DNA from: Burkholderiales bacterium PBB6
Lineage (GTDB): Bacteria > Pseudomonadota > Gammaproteobacteria > Burkholderiales > Burkholderiaceae_C
Direction: 5' to 3'
Assembly (NCBI GenBank): GCA_002255925.1
Contig: NKIH01000004.1
Location: 310,001-374,000 of the forward strand
DNA length: 64,000 nt
The notes beneath the pieces are model-generated. The model saw only the letters and a list, made by a program, of their open reading frames with translations. It was not told the origin of the DNA and did not search any database. Each line of letters starts with the position of its first letter. Within the stretch, counting starts at the first letter, position 1. Positions 28,734 to 37,803 of this stretch are shown here, one piece after another. A program made the position numbers and the translations under genes.

Positions 28734-31379
28734 TCAGGGCAGGGTGATGATGGCCGTGTCGTCGGCGATCAGTGCATCGCCGGGCGCACCGCCACCGAGG
28801 TTTTGCCCACCGGGCGTGGCCAGCACGGGCCGATAACCGCCGTCCCAGTCCCAGCTGTTCAGATACAGCCGCGCACCTGACAGCGTGGCTGCGCCCAGTG
28901 CGGACGCCGGCAGCGTGAACGTGATGTGCTTGCGCGCGGCGTCCACGCTCAAGCCGGCGGACGGCGTGATGGACCGGCCTTCGTTCTGCGCACTGGCGCC
29001 TTCCGGGCCGAACAGCGCATTGCTCCAGCCATGCACGCGCAGGCGCCGGTGCCAGCGCATGTCGCCCGGCAGCGTGGCGTTCTGCAGCGGCATCACGCGG
29101 GCGCCGCCGGGTTCACCGGGCAGCTCGATGAACAGCGTCAGGGCCAGGTGATCGAACCCGTTCGGCGGGTTCCACAAGGTGCTGTGCGCACCCAGCTCCA
29201 CCTGCACCTGCAGCGCCTTGCCCGCCACCGAGGCGGTCACTTCGCGGATGTCCATGGCGCCCTGCGCATACAGCGGGTCGGTGGGCATCACATACCGGCC
29301 AGCCGGGCCGCGGTCGTCGCTGATTGGGTCACTCACCCGGGCGCGCACCTGCCAGTCACGTTGAATGCGGAAGCCGGCCGGGGCAGAGGTTTGCCGGTCG
29401 GCGGGCCGCCACACCGCCACGCGGTGCTGCGCGGCGGGGTCGGCCAGGCTGCTGGTATCGAGCAGGGCTTGCCAGTGCCCTTGGGCGTCAGGCATGGCGC
29501 TCACGGCGCTGGCGAGTTGGCCGTCGAGCACCACCTGCACGGCCCCGAGGCGGGGATCACTCTGGCCGCTGAGCAGGGTTTGCTCCTGCGCCAGCACGGG
29601 TGGCACGGCGTTCAGTGTGGGGGCGATGGAGGTCGACACTGCCGCTGGCAACTTGGTCGTTGGCTTGGTGTGCTGGCCGGCTGCGCCGCGTTCCGCCAGC
29701 CACACCAGCCCGGCTCGTGCCGGCAACTCCAGCGTCACCTGGCCTTCGGTGCCCACCTTCAGCGCGGCGGGTGTGCCGTCCAGGCCGTAAAGGCCGCGCA
29801 GCACCGCACCGGGTTTCAAGCCGGTTGGCAGGCGGTCGAGCAGCATCGGCTGATCGGCCGTGTTGACCACCACCAGCGCCGATTGCCCTGCGTGGTCCGT
29901 GCGCCAGGCCAGCGCGCCCGGGCCGAGTGCATGCCCCGCCAGCACGGTGGGCCGCCCGCGTGAAAACAGCCGGTTCGCATGCCGCAGGCCCGTCAGCTCA
30001 GCCACCCGGCGGTACAGCGGTGCCTGGGTGTTGAAGTGGTCTCGGCCCTCCGAGCCCACACCCGCCGCAAACATCGACGCGCGCTGGTCCACAAAGCCTT
30101 GCTCGGTGCCGTAATACAAGGTGGGGATGCCGGGCAGCGTCATCATCGCCAGCAGCGCCTGCTCCAGGCCACGCACCTGGCCGCCGGCCAGAAAGCGGTC
30201 GACGTCGTGGTTGTCGATGAAGCTCGGCATCCAGTGCAGGCGCGGGTGAATCTGCTGCATCTGCATGATGCGCTGGCCCAGCTCGGCCGTGGGCCGGCCG
30301 CGCGCAAAGGCGTCCATCATCGCGCCATACAGCGGGAAGTTCAGCATGCCGCCCATGCGCGTGCGGCCCATGTACTGCTCGATGCGGTCTGATTCGGCAC
30401 GCTCGCCCGGCCGGTCAATGCCGAAGCCTTCGCCGAACACGAAGAAGTCGCGACGGCCGGTTTGCCGGGCCACCTGGTTGATGCCCGGCGCCTTGGCGTC
30501 GCGGGCATGCAGGAAGTCGGTGAACAGCGACGGCGGCACGTAGAACGCGGTGTCCACGCGGAAGGCGTCCACGCCCACTTCGCGAATCCAGTGCGCGTAA
30601 CTCTGGCGCAGGGCGCGCTTCACCACGGGGTTGTCCGTGTTCAGGTCGTCCAGCCCGGCCATCTGCCAATTCAGCACTTGCTCACGCTGGCCGTAATCCA
30701 CCACGTCGGGCGTCCAGTGGTAGATGCTGGCCTGTCGCTGGGCCGGGTCGCGCGGGTCGTTCAGGCTGAACGGCCACTGCGTGGGGCGGGGTGACGGGCG
30801 GGAGTCAGGGGTGGCCGTCCAGTGCTTGGCCGGGTCGTTGGCCTGCCACGGGCCGGCGTAGTGGAAATAGTCGCCGGTGTGGTTCAGAACCACGTCCTGC
30901 ACCAGGTACATGCCGGCGCTGTGCAGCTCATGTGAGAGCCGCTGGTAGTCCGCCAGGTTGCCCAAGTGCTTGTCGACCTGGGTGAAGTGTTCTGCCCAGT
31001 AGCCGTGGTAACCACCGATGTGGATGCCGCCGTTCCACCACTGGTTGGCTACCGGCGGGGTGATCCACACGGCGGTGGCGCCCAGGCCCTTGATGTAGCT
31101 CAAGCGCCGCGTCACACCGGCCAAATCGCCGCCTTGCCAGTGCGCGCCGCTGCCCGGCTTGAACTCGCCCGCGCCCTGGTCGTTGTTCGCCGGGTTGCCG
31201 TCATCGAAGCGGTCGGTCATCAGGAAATAGATGACTTGGTCGCGCCAGTCGGGTGAGGGCACATGCAGCTTGAGTCCCGTTTTGCCGGGCGCAGCCGTGG
31301 CAGAAGGCGCAGCGATTGCCAGCAACGCGCCCAGCGCCAGGGCGGTCCATCGGGGGTGAATCAGTGGCGGTTGGCTCAT
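28734..31379 (-). CDS. Secreted GH13 alpha-amylase with C-terminal glucodextranase-C-like domain
   Basis: Hydrolyses alpha-1,4-glucans outside the inner membrane. The 881 residues comprise a signal peptide (to about residue 29, PSATAAPG), the catalytic barrel, beta-domain C, and a C-terminal 220-residue DOMON-like module resembling the glucodextranase C domain (ITFTLPASALG, LYLNSWDWDGGYRP). GH13 conserved regions: I DVVLNH (near 160), II FRVDTA with nucleophile Asp (near 274), III FGEGFG with acid Glu (near 314), IV FIDNHDVDRF (near 387). MSQPPLIHP at 31379 is the best start; codons further upstream would bring the start nearer the regulatory box. It is divergent from the TonB receptor, as in maltodextrin-uptake loci of Xanthomonas and Caulobacter. 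Confidence 0.93.
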   Translation of the reverse strand: MSQPPLIHPRWTALALGALLAIAAPSATAAPGKTGLKLHVPSPDWRDQVIYFLMTDRFDDGNPANNDQGAGEFKPGSGAHWQGGDLAGVTRRLSYIKGLGATAVWITPPVANQWWNGGIHIGGYHGYWAEHFTQVDKHLGNLADYQRLSHELHSAGMYLVQDVVLNHTGDYFHYAGPWQANDPAKHWTATPDSRPSPRPTQWPFSLNDPRDPAQRQASIYHWTPDVVDYGQREQVLNWQMAGLDDLNTDNPVVKRALRQSYAHWIREVGVDAFRVDTAFYVPPSLFTDFLHARDAKAPGINQVARQTGRRDFFVFGEGFGIDRPGERAESDRIEQYMGRTRMGGMLNFPLYGAMMDAFARGRPTAELGQRIMQMQQIHPRLHWMPSFIDNHDVDRFLAGGQVRGLEQALLAMMTLPGIPTLYYGTEQGFVDQRASMFAAGVGSEGRDHFNTQAPLYRRVAELTGLRHANRLFSRGRPTVLAGHALGPGALAWRTDHAGQSALVVVNTADQPMLLDRLPTGLKPGAVLRGLYGLDGTPAALKVGTEGQVTLELPARAGLVWLAERGAAGQHTKPTTKLPAAVSTSIAPTLNAVPPVLAQEQTLLSGQSDPRLGAVQVVLDGQLASAVSAMPDAQGHWQALLDTSSLADPAAQHRVAVWRPADRQTSAPAGFRIQRDWQVRARVSDPISDDRGPAGRYVMPTDPLYAQGAMDIREVTASVAGKALQVQVELGAHSTLWNPPNGFDHLALTLFIELPGEPGGARVMPLQNATLPGDMRWHRRLRVHGWSNALFGPEGASAQNEGRSITPSAGLSVDAARKHITFTLPASALGAATLSGARLYLNSWDWDGGYRPVLATPGGQNLGGGAPGDALIADDTAIITLP

Positions 31380-31487
31380 GGTGGCGGGGTGCGTTGCGCG
31401 CTGGCGAGGGTAACGCCCTATCACCTCAGTGCGCGCCATGCCGATGCCATGGCTGCCTGGGGAAGGATGTTGTCGCTCTGGCGAATC

Positions 31488-31506
31488 TTTGTAGTTGGAC
31501 TACAAA
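31488..31506. promoter_or_regulatory. NGTA-N7-TACA box 3, perfect palindrome
   Basis: TTTGTAGT-TGG-ACTACAAA, 8-bp arms around 3 bp. The inner 15-mer TGTA-GTTGGAC-TACA (31490-31504) has the same geometry as the sites of the RpiR-family regulator HexR (TGTA, seven bases, TACA). It is the best copy in the window, 109 bp ahead of the amylase start. Confidence 0.7.
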
Positions 31507-31634
31507 ACGTGTTGCTGCTTTGCGACTGAAGTCTAGCGATCCTGACGCGAAACTGGCTCGTTTACCTATGGAGAGTGTGGGAAAAGTTGTTGCAATTACG
31601 ACCTCCCTAGGGTTTACGGCAGGAAATGATAGAA

Positions 31635-31649
31635 GCTAGTTTTGGTACA
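31635..31649. promoter_or_regulatory. NGTA-N7-TACA box 4, upstream of the TonB receptor gene
   Basis: GCTAGTTTTGGTACA: right half perfect, left half GCTA. The 12 bases after the first three match box 5 (AGTAGTTTTAGTACA) except for one. It lies 145 bp from box 3 and 95 bp before the receptor start. Confidence 0.45.
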
Positions 31650-31743
31650 AACTCGCCGTGGGAACTGAAAGAGTGGGGCTCTGTGCGCGGATGTGGCCGC
31701 AAGCGGGGCATAGGTTGTTCCTCAGTGCACTAGGAGACATCTG

Positions 31744-34521
31744 GTGAATATTTCGATCAAGAAGCAAAAGGGTGCGTTCGCGCTGAGCCCGGTGGGCGCC
31801 GCTTGTGCGGTGCTGCTCGTGGCCTCCGTCAACGTGATGGCTCAAGAAGCCCAGACCGTGACCGTGACCGGTATCCGCAAGGGCATCGAAGACGCGATCT
31901 CGGTGAAGAAGAACTCCGACCAGATCGTTGAAGCGGTCTCGGCGGAAGACATCGGCAAGCTGCCGGACACCTCGATCGCTGAATCGCTCGCCCGCCTGCC
32001 CGGCGTGTCGGCACAGCGCACCGCCGGTGGCCGCGCCAGCGCCATCAGCATCCGTGGCCTGTCGCCTGATTTCTCCACCGCTACGCTGAATGGCCGTGAG
32101 CAGGTCAGCACCGGCGACAGCCGTGGCGTCGAATTCGACCAGTACCCGTCGGAGCTGCTGAGCGGCGCCGTGGTCTACAAGACCCCTGACGCCGGCCTGA
32201 TCGGCCAAGGCCTGGCAGGCACGATCGACCTGCGCACCGTGCGCCCGCTGGACTTCAGCGCCCGCACCGTGGCCATCAATGCCCGCAAGCAGCGTCTGGG
32301 CGTTGGCACCGACGTGACCGGCACCGGCTCGCGTTTCAGCCTGTCTTACATCGACCAGTTTGCTGACCGCACCATCGGCGTGGCCCTGGGCTTTGCCCGC
32401 CTGGATGAAACCGGCGGCGCCATTCAGGACAACGGCGACTGGGGCGGTGGCACCACCACCTACAACGGCGAAACCGTCAACGTCATCAACGGTTTCAAGG
32501 GCTACACCCGCCAGACCAAGCAGAAGCGTGACGGCGCCATGGCGTCGTTCCAGTTCAAGCCGAACAAGAACCTGTCCAGCACCGTGGACATCTTCTATTC
32601 CAAGTTCGACCAGAACCAGAAGAGCTACGGCATCGAAATGGGTCTGAACGACTCGTGGGTGGCCAACGACAGCTTCCGCGACCGTCCGGGCAGCCTGATC
32701 AACGCCACCGTGAACAACGGCACGGTGACCACCGGCACGTTCAACAACGTGCGCGCCGTGGTGCGCAACGAAGCGCTGGGCAACAAGGACAAGACCGCGT
32801 CGATCGGCTGGAACACGAAGTGGCAAGCCACCGAGAAGCTGCAGCTGATTGCTGACCTGAGCTACTCGAAGGCCAAGCGCGACGCGTTCAACCTTGAGTC
32901 GTACGCCGGCACGGCCACCAACGGCCCGGGCACCACCCCGCTGGTGGGCAACATCACGTACACGCAAGGCAGCTTCAAGCTCGATTCGAGCCTGAACTAC
33001 GCTGACCGCAGCATCGTCAAGCTGACCGACGTGCAAGGCTGGTCCTGCTGCGGCGACGAGCAGCCTGGCTACTCCAAGCTGCCGACGATCCGCGACGACA
33101 TCAAGGCCGCTCGCCTGGACGGCAAGTACGCCCTGCCTGAAGGCGGCATCTTCAGCGACCTGAGCGTTGGCCTGAACCTGAGCGACCGTCAGAAGACCAA
33201 GGACACCCTGGAAGGCTACCTGTGGCTGAAGGGCACCAACGGCGCCCTGTACCAGAACGGTGAAATGCCCGGCTCGGGCGTTGGCATCGCTGGCGGCACC
33301 GGTCTGCAGATCGCAACGTTTGACGTGCTGGCCGCTCTGGGCAGCGTCTTCGAAGTGGGCGGCCGTTCGACCCCGGACATCGTCAACAAGTCGTGGCAGG
33401 TCAAGGAGAAGATGACCACCGCCTACGCCAAGCTGGACATCGACACCACCGCTGGCTCGCTGCCGCTGCGGGGCAATGTCGGCGTGCAGATGGTGGGTAC
33501 CGACCAGAGCTCGACCGCCTTCACCACCAACCGCGTCCTGAGCGGTGATGACAAGCTGGCTGGCCTGCCGGTGTCGTACACCTCTGGCACCACCTACACC
33601 GACGTGCTCCCGAGCATGAACCTGATCGGTGACCTGGGCAACGGCTACACCATGCGTCTGGGCCTGGGCAAGCAGATGGCTCGCCCGACCATGAACGACA
33701 TGCGCTCGGCACGTGCCGTCAGCATCGGCAGCTCTGGCCAGGATGCAGGTCGCTTCACCGGCAGCGGTGGTACGCCTGATCTGAAGCCGTTCCGTGCCAC
33801 GGCCATCGACGTGTCCTTCGAGAAGTACTTCGGCAACGCCGCCTACGTCGGTGTGGCTGCCTTCCACAAGGACCTGTCGAGCTACGTCGTGAACTACACG
33901 AACCGCGCCTTCGACTTCAAGAACTTCGTCTCGGCCGACTACCTGGCTGCCGCGATCGCCGCTGGCAAGGTCACCGACACCATCGGTACCTTCACCAGCC
34001 CGATCAACGGCAAGGGTGGTTCGATCGACGGCGTGGAACTGTCGGCTTCGCTGCCGCTGAAGCAAGTCGCCGGTTTCCTGGACGGCTTCGGTATCCAGGC
34101 CAGCTACTCGGGCACCACCAGCTCGATTTCGCTGCCTGACACCACCGGCAACAACAGCGGCGCTTCCATGCCGCTGCCGGGTCTGTCGCGTGACGTGTAC
34201 GGCCTGACCGTGTACTACGAGAAGAACGGCTTCTCGGCCCGTGTGGCCGGTCGTGAGCGTTCGGACTTCGTGGGTGAGATCGCCGACAACTTCGCACAGC
34301 GTCAGCTGACCTACATCAAGGGCGAGACCGTGGTCGACCTGCAACTGGGTTATGAAATCCAGAGCGGTCCGGCCAAGGGTCTGGGCCTGCTGCTGCAGGT
34401 CAACAACCTGACCGACGCGAAATACGTCGAGTACCGCGGTGCCTACAAGAAGCCGACTTCCATCAACAAGGAAATCAAGTACGGCAAGACCATCCTGGCG
34501 GGCGTGAACTACAAGTTCTGA
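31744..34521 (+). CDS. TonB-dependent receptor, maltodextrin-type
   Basis: Outer-membrane active transporter, energised by TonB. The 925-residue protein has a signal peptide (to about residue 34, NVMAQ), the short TonB-box-like QTVTVTGIRKGI, a plug domain (about 50-170: EAVSAEDIGKLPD, IAESLARLPGVSAQR, ISIRGLSPDFSTATLNGRE, AGTIDLRT) and a 22-strand barrel ending in an aromatic residue (AGVNYKF). The sequence style is that of the Xanthomonas/Caulobacter carbohydrate receptors found beside amylases and flavin halogenase-family genes. It starts at a GTG (31744) behind AGGAG. Maltodextrin as substrate is inferred from neighbours. A strong terminator follows. Confidence 0.93.
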   Translation: MNISIKKQKGAFALSPVGAACAVLLVASVNVMAQEAQTVTVTGIRKGIEDAISVKKNSDQIVEAVSAEDIGKLPDTSIAESLARLPGVSAQRTAGGRASAISIRGLSPDFSTATLNGREQVSTGDSRGVEFDQYPSELLSGAVVYKTPDAGLIGQGLAGTIDLRTVRPLDFSARTVAINARKQRLGVGTDVTGTGSRFSLSYIDQFADRTIGVALGFARLDETGGAIQDNGDWGGGTTTYNGETVNVINGFKGYTRQTKQKRDGAMASFQFKPNKNLSSTVDIFYSKFDQNQKSYGIEMGLNDSWVANDSFRDRPGSLINATVNNGTVTTGTFNNVRAVVRNEALGNKDKTASIGWNTKWQATEKLQLIADLSYSKAKRDAFNLESYAGTATNGPGTTPLVGNITYTQGSFKLDSSLNYADRSIVKLTDVQGWSCCGDEQPGYSKLPTIRDDIKAARLDGKYALPEGGIFSDLSVGLNLSDRQKTKDTLEGYLWLKGTNGALYQNGEMPGSGVGIAGGTGLQIATFDVLAALGSVFEVGGRSTPDIVNKSWQVKEKMTTAYAKLDIDTTAGSLPLRGNVGVQMVGTDQSSTAFTTNRVLSGDDKLAGLPVSYTSGTTYTDVLPSMNLIGDLGNGYTMRLGLGKQMARPTMNDMRSARAVSIGSSGQDAGRFTGSGGTPDLKPFRATAIDVSFEKYFGNAAYVGVAAFHKDLSSYVVNYTNRAFDFKNFVSADYLAAAIAAGKVTDTIGTFTSPINGKGGSIDGVELSASLPLKQVAGFLDGFGIQASYSGTTSSISLPDTTGNNSGASMPLPGLSRDVYGLTVYYEKNGFSARVAGRERSDFVGEIADNFAQRQLTYIKGETVVDLQLGYEIQSGPAKGLGLLLQVNNLTDAKYVEYRGAYKKPTSINKEIKYGKTILAGVNYKF

Positions 34522-34538
34522 TCACCCGGGTGTGACTG

Positions 34539-34577
34539 AAAACCCCCTCCCGGGCCAGCCCGGGCAGGGGGTTTTTT
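34539..34577 (+). terminator. Strong Rho-independent terminator after the TonB receptor gene
   Basis: AAAACCCCCT-CCCGGGC pairs with GCCCGGG-c-AGGGGGTTTT around a CA loop (one bulge), ending in six T at 34572-34577. It should insulate or attenuate expression of the following halogenase-like genes. Confidence 0.93.
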
Positions 34578-34668
34578 AATGGGCAATTTCATCGGCTCTT
34601 CCCTGAGCCACGGCCCCCATCGGGCCATGCACAATCATCAGCAACAAGCAGCGTTGAAAGCACCGAGC

Positions 34669-36186
34669 ATGAAAGACCGAGCCATCCGTCAGATCGTGGT
34701 TGTGGGCGGCGGCACCTCCGGCTGGATGACCGCCGCGGCGCTGGCCAAGCTGCTGGGCGGCAAGAGCCGCATCCGCGTGGTCGAGTCCGACGAGATCGGC
34801 ACCGTGGGTGTGGGCGAAGCCACCATTCCGATGATCCAGCGCTTCAACACTGCGCTCGAGATCGACCAGGACGAGTTCCTGCGCGAGACCCAGGGCACCT
34901 TCAAGCTCGGCATCGAATTCAACGACTGGGGCCGCCTCGGTGAGTCCTACATGCACGGCTTCGGCCGCCTGGGCCAAGACCTCGGCACGCTGCCGTTTGA
35001 CCAGTACTGGCAGAAGATGTCGCAGGCCGGCCTGGCGGGCCCGCTGGGCGAGTACTCCATCACCCAGCGCGCGGCGTACGCCGGCAAGTTCATGCGCACG
35101 GCGAGTGATCTGCCCGGTACGCCGCTGGCCGACATTGCCTACGCCTTCCATTTCGATGCCGGTCTGTACGCCCGCTACCTGCGCAAGTACAGCGAGGCCC
35201 GCGGCGTGGTGCGCACCGAAGGCAAGGTGCTGGACGTGACGCTGCGCTCGTCCGACGGCCATGTCGATTCGCTGCTGCTCGACAACGGCGACCGCATCAC
35301 GGGTGACCTGTTCATCGATTGCTCCGGCTTCCGTGGCCTGCTGATCGAGCAGGCGCTGAAGACCGGCTACGAAGACTGGTCGCACTGGCTGCCCTGCGAC
35401 CGCGCCATGGCGGTGCCGTGTGCCAAGGTCGGTGATCCCATTCCCTATACCAAGTCATCGGCGCGTGAGGCGGGCTGGCAGTGGCGCATTCCGCTGCAGC
35501 ACCGCACCGGCAATGGCCATGTGTATTGCAGCCGCTTCATCAGCGACGACGAAGCCACGGCGGTGCTGCTGCGCAACCTCGACGGCGAGCCGCTGGCAGA
35601 GCCGCGCCCGCTGAAGTTCGTCACCGGCATGCGCCGCAAGGCCTGGAACAAGAACGTGATTGCGGTGGGCCTGGCGAGCGGCTTCATGGAGCCGCTGGAA
35701 TCGACCAGCATCCACTTGATTCAAACCATGGTGGCGCGCATCGTGAGCTTCTTCCCGGACCGCGACTTTGCGCAGGCCGACGTGGACGAGTTCAACGACC
35801 AGGTGCGCTTCGAGTACGAGCGCATCCGCGACTTCCTCATCCTGCACTACAAGCAGACGCTGCGCGACGACACGCCGTTCTGGCGCCACTGCCGCGACAT
35901 GGACATCCCCGAGGGCCTGCAGCGCCGCATGAACCTCTACCGCAGCCACGGCCGCATCACGCGTGAGAACAACGAGCTGTTCTCCGAGGTGAGCTGGCTG
36001 CAGGTGATGGACGGGCAGGGCCTGAAGGCCACGCGTTACCACCCGCTGGTGGACGTGGTGCCGCAGGCCGAGATCACCGAGTTCCTCGGCAACATCCGTG
36101 ACGTGGTGGGCAAGTGCCTGGACGTGATGCCCAGCCACGCCGCCTTCATCGCCGAGCATTGCCGCGCGCCGTCCATCAAGTTCTGA
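34669..36186 (+). CDS. Flavin-dependent tryptophan halogenase family protein (copy 1)
   Basis: A 505-residue FADH2-dependent halogenase-family protein. GGGTSGWMTAAALAKLL near the N-terminus is the FAD dinucleotide motif; VGVGEATIPMIQRF follows; TFKLGIEFNDWG places a Lys where halogenases have the catalytic Lys (PrnA Lys79); WQWRIPLQHR is the WxWxIP halogenase signature; EPLESTSIHLIQ holds the Glu-Ser pair of the active site. So halogenase chemistry is possible, yet members next to sugar TonB receptors have no known substrate. Starts at 34579 (inside the terminator) and 34627 are open in frame; MKDRAIRQIVVVGGG at 34669 aligns best with copy 2. It is followed by copy 2 after 20 bp. Confidence 0.87.
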   Translation: MKDRAIRQIVVVGGGTSGWMTAAALAKLLGGKSRIRVVESDEIGTVGVGEATIPMIQRFNTALEIDQDEFLRETQGTFKLGIEFNDWGRLGESYMHGFGRLGQDLGTLPFDQYWQKMSQAGLAGPLGEYSITQRAAYAGKFMRTASDLPGTPLADIAYAFHFDAGLYARYLRKYSEARGVVRTEGKVLDVTLRSSDGHVDSLLLDNGDRITGDLFIDCSGFRGLLIEQALKTGYEDWSHWLPCDRAMAVPCAKVGDPIPYTKSSAREAGWQWRIPLQHRTGNGHVYCSRFISDDEATAVLLRNLDGEPLAEPRPLKFVTGMRRKAWNKNVIAVGLASGFMEPLESTSIHLIQTMVARIVSFFPDRDFAQADVDEFNDQVRFEYERIRDFLILHYKQTLRDDTPFWRHCRDMDIPEGLQRRMNLYRSHGRITRENNELFSEVSWLQVMDGQGLKATRYHPLVDVVPQAEITEFLGNIRDVVGKCLDVMPSHAAFIAEHCRAPSIKF

Positions 36187-36206
36187 TTCACCCGAAGTTC
36201 AACGCC

Positions 36207-37733
36207 ATGCAACAAGACATTCATGCCGCACCTGATTCGGTGCGCAACATCGTCATCGTGGGCGGGGGCACCGCCGGCTGGATGACCGCCGCGGCGCTGT
36301 CCAAGCTGCTGCCGCCCTGGCGCAAGGTGCGCCTGATCGAGTCGGACGACATCGGCACCGTGGGCGTGGGCGAAGCCACGATCCCGATGATCCGTTTCTT
36401 CAACTCGTCGCTGGGCATTGATGAAGACGAGTTCATCCGCCAGACGCGCGGCACCTTCAAGCTGGGCATCGAGTTCGTCAACTGGGGCCAGGTGGGTGAG
36501 CGCTACATCCACGGCTTCGGCAAGATCGGCCAAGACGAAGGCATGGTCAGCTTCTACCACTACTGGTTGAAGCAGCACCAGCGTGGCCTGGCCCGGCCGC
36601 TGGAGGACTACTCCATCAACACCGCGGCCTGCCATGACAACAAGTTCATGCGCGCCCGCCATGACCTGGCCAACTCACCGCTGGCCGACATTGCCTACGC
36701 CTTCCACTTCGACGCCGCGCTGTATGCCCGCTTCCTGCGGGACTTCGCCGTGGCCCGCGGTGTGCACCGCACCGAAGGCATCGTGGCGCAAACAATCCAG
36801 CGCAGCGCAGATGGCTTCATCGAAGCGCTGGTGCTCGACAGCGGTGAGCGGGTCGAAGGTGACTTGTTCATCGACTGCTCGGGCTTCCGTGGCTTGCTGA
36901 TCGAGCAGGCGCTGCAAACCGGCTACGACGACTGGACGCACTGGCTGCCCTGCGACCGCGCGGTGGCCGTGCCCTGCGAGCACGGCAGCACGCCGCTGCT
37001 GCCCTACACGCGCTCCACCGCCCATGCGGCGGGCTGGCAGTGGCGCATTCCGCTGCAGCACCGCATCGGCAATGGCCATGTGTTCTCCAGCAAGTTCATG
37101 AGCGAAGACGAGGCCACCAGCATCCTGCTGGCCAACCTCGACGGCCCGAAGCTGGCCGAGCCGCGCACGCTGAAGTTCGTCACCGGCAAGCGCAAGAAGT
37201 TCTGGAACAAGAACGTGATTGCGGTGGGCCTGGCGAGCGGCTTCATGGAGCCGCTGGAATCGACCAGCATCCACCTGATCCAGTCGCAGATTGCGCGCAT
37301 CGCCACGTTCTTCCCGGACCGCGGTTTTGCACAGGCCGACATCGACGAATTCAACCGCCAGGCGGACTTTGAATTCGAGCGCATCCGCGACTTCCTGATC
37401 CTGCATTACCAGCAGACGCGACGCACCGATTCGGCCTTCTGGAACTACGTGCGCACCATGCCGATTCCGGACACGCTGCAGGCCAAGCTCGACCTGTACC
37501 GCAGCAGCGGCCGCATCTTCCGCGAGAGCACCGAGATGTTCACGCATGTGAGCTGGCTGCAGGTGATGCACGGCCAGGGCGTGCATGCCGGCAGCTACCA
37601 CCCGCTGGTGGACAACCTCGACGATGACGCTTTGAAACAGTATCTGGACAACGTCAGTGGCACCATCGCCAAGTGCGTGGAAGTGATGCCCACGCATGCC
37701 GAGGTGGTGTCGCACATCTGCTCGGAGCGTTGA
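36207..37733 (+). CDS. Flavin-dependent tryptophan halogenase family protein (copy 2)
   Basis: A 508-residue tandem paralogue of the preceding gene; long stretches are nearly identical (VGVGEATIPMI, GTFKLGIEF, DLFIDCSGFRGLLIEQAL, EPLESTSIHLIQ, FEYERIRDFLILHY versus FEFERIRDFLILHY), while the substrate-side segments between residues 100-170 and the C-terminus differ. The FAD motif, catalytic-type Lys and Glu, and WQWRIPLQHR are all kept, which argues that both copies are active and have different substrates or partners. The start MQQDIHAAPDSVRNIVIVGGG at 36207 is clear. The S9 peptidase gene begins 70 bp later. Confidence 0.87.
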   Translation: MQQDIHAAPDSVRNIVIVGGGTAGWMTAAALSKLLPPWRKVRLIESDDIGTVGVGEATIPMIRFFNSSLGIDEDEFIRQTRGTFKLGIEFVNWGQVGERYIHGFGKIGQDEGMVSFYHYWLKQHQRGLARPLEDYSINTAACHDNKFMRARHDLANSPLADIAYAFHFDAALYARFLRDFAVARGVHRTEGIVAQTIQRSADGFIEALVLDSGERVEGDLFIDCSGFRGLLIEQALQTGYDDWTHWLPCDRAVAVPCEHGSTPLLPYTRSTAHAAGWQWRIPLQHRIGNGHVFSSKFMSEDEATSILLANLDGPKLAEPRTLKFVTGKRKKFWNKNVIAVGLASGFMEPLESTSIHLIQSQIARIATFFPDRGFAQADIDEFNRQADFEFERIRDFLILHYQQTRRTDSAFWNYVRTMPIPDTLQAKLDLYRSSGRIFRESTEMFTHVSWLQVMHGQGVHAGSYHPLVDNLDDDALKQYLDNVSGTIAKCVEVMPTHAEVVSHICSER

Positions 37734-37803
37734 GCAGCGATCTCACCGGGCAAGGTGCCCGAGGCACCCAAAAAAACAGCCGTACAGGCACAGGGAGACA
37801 AGC

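Larger units (their letters stand above)
31380..31743. promoter_or_regulatory. Divergent regulatory region between amylase and TonB receptor genes
   Basis: A 364-bp gap, more AT-rich in its right half. It holds the perfect palindrome at 31488-31506 and a second partial box at 31635-31649. The 3' end carries AGGAG at 31732-31736, the ribosome-binding site of the receptor gene. Promoter boxes could not be assigned with confidence. Confidence 0.6.

Noticed and set aside
31636-34344. 902-aa open frame opposite the TonB receptor
   Set aside because: Shadow frame; the receptor on the plus strand is unambiguous.
34579-34668. Upstream starts of halogenase copy 1 (ATG 34579 and 34627)
   Set aside because: 34579 immediately follows the terminator T-run; the extra residues match no family member, and neither start has a good ribosome-binding site.
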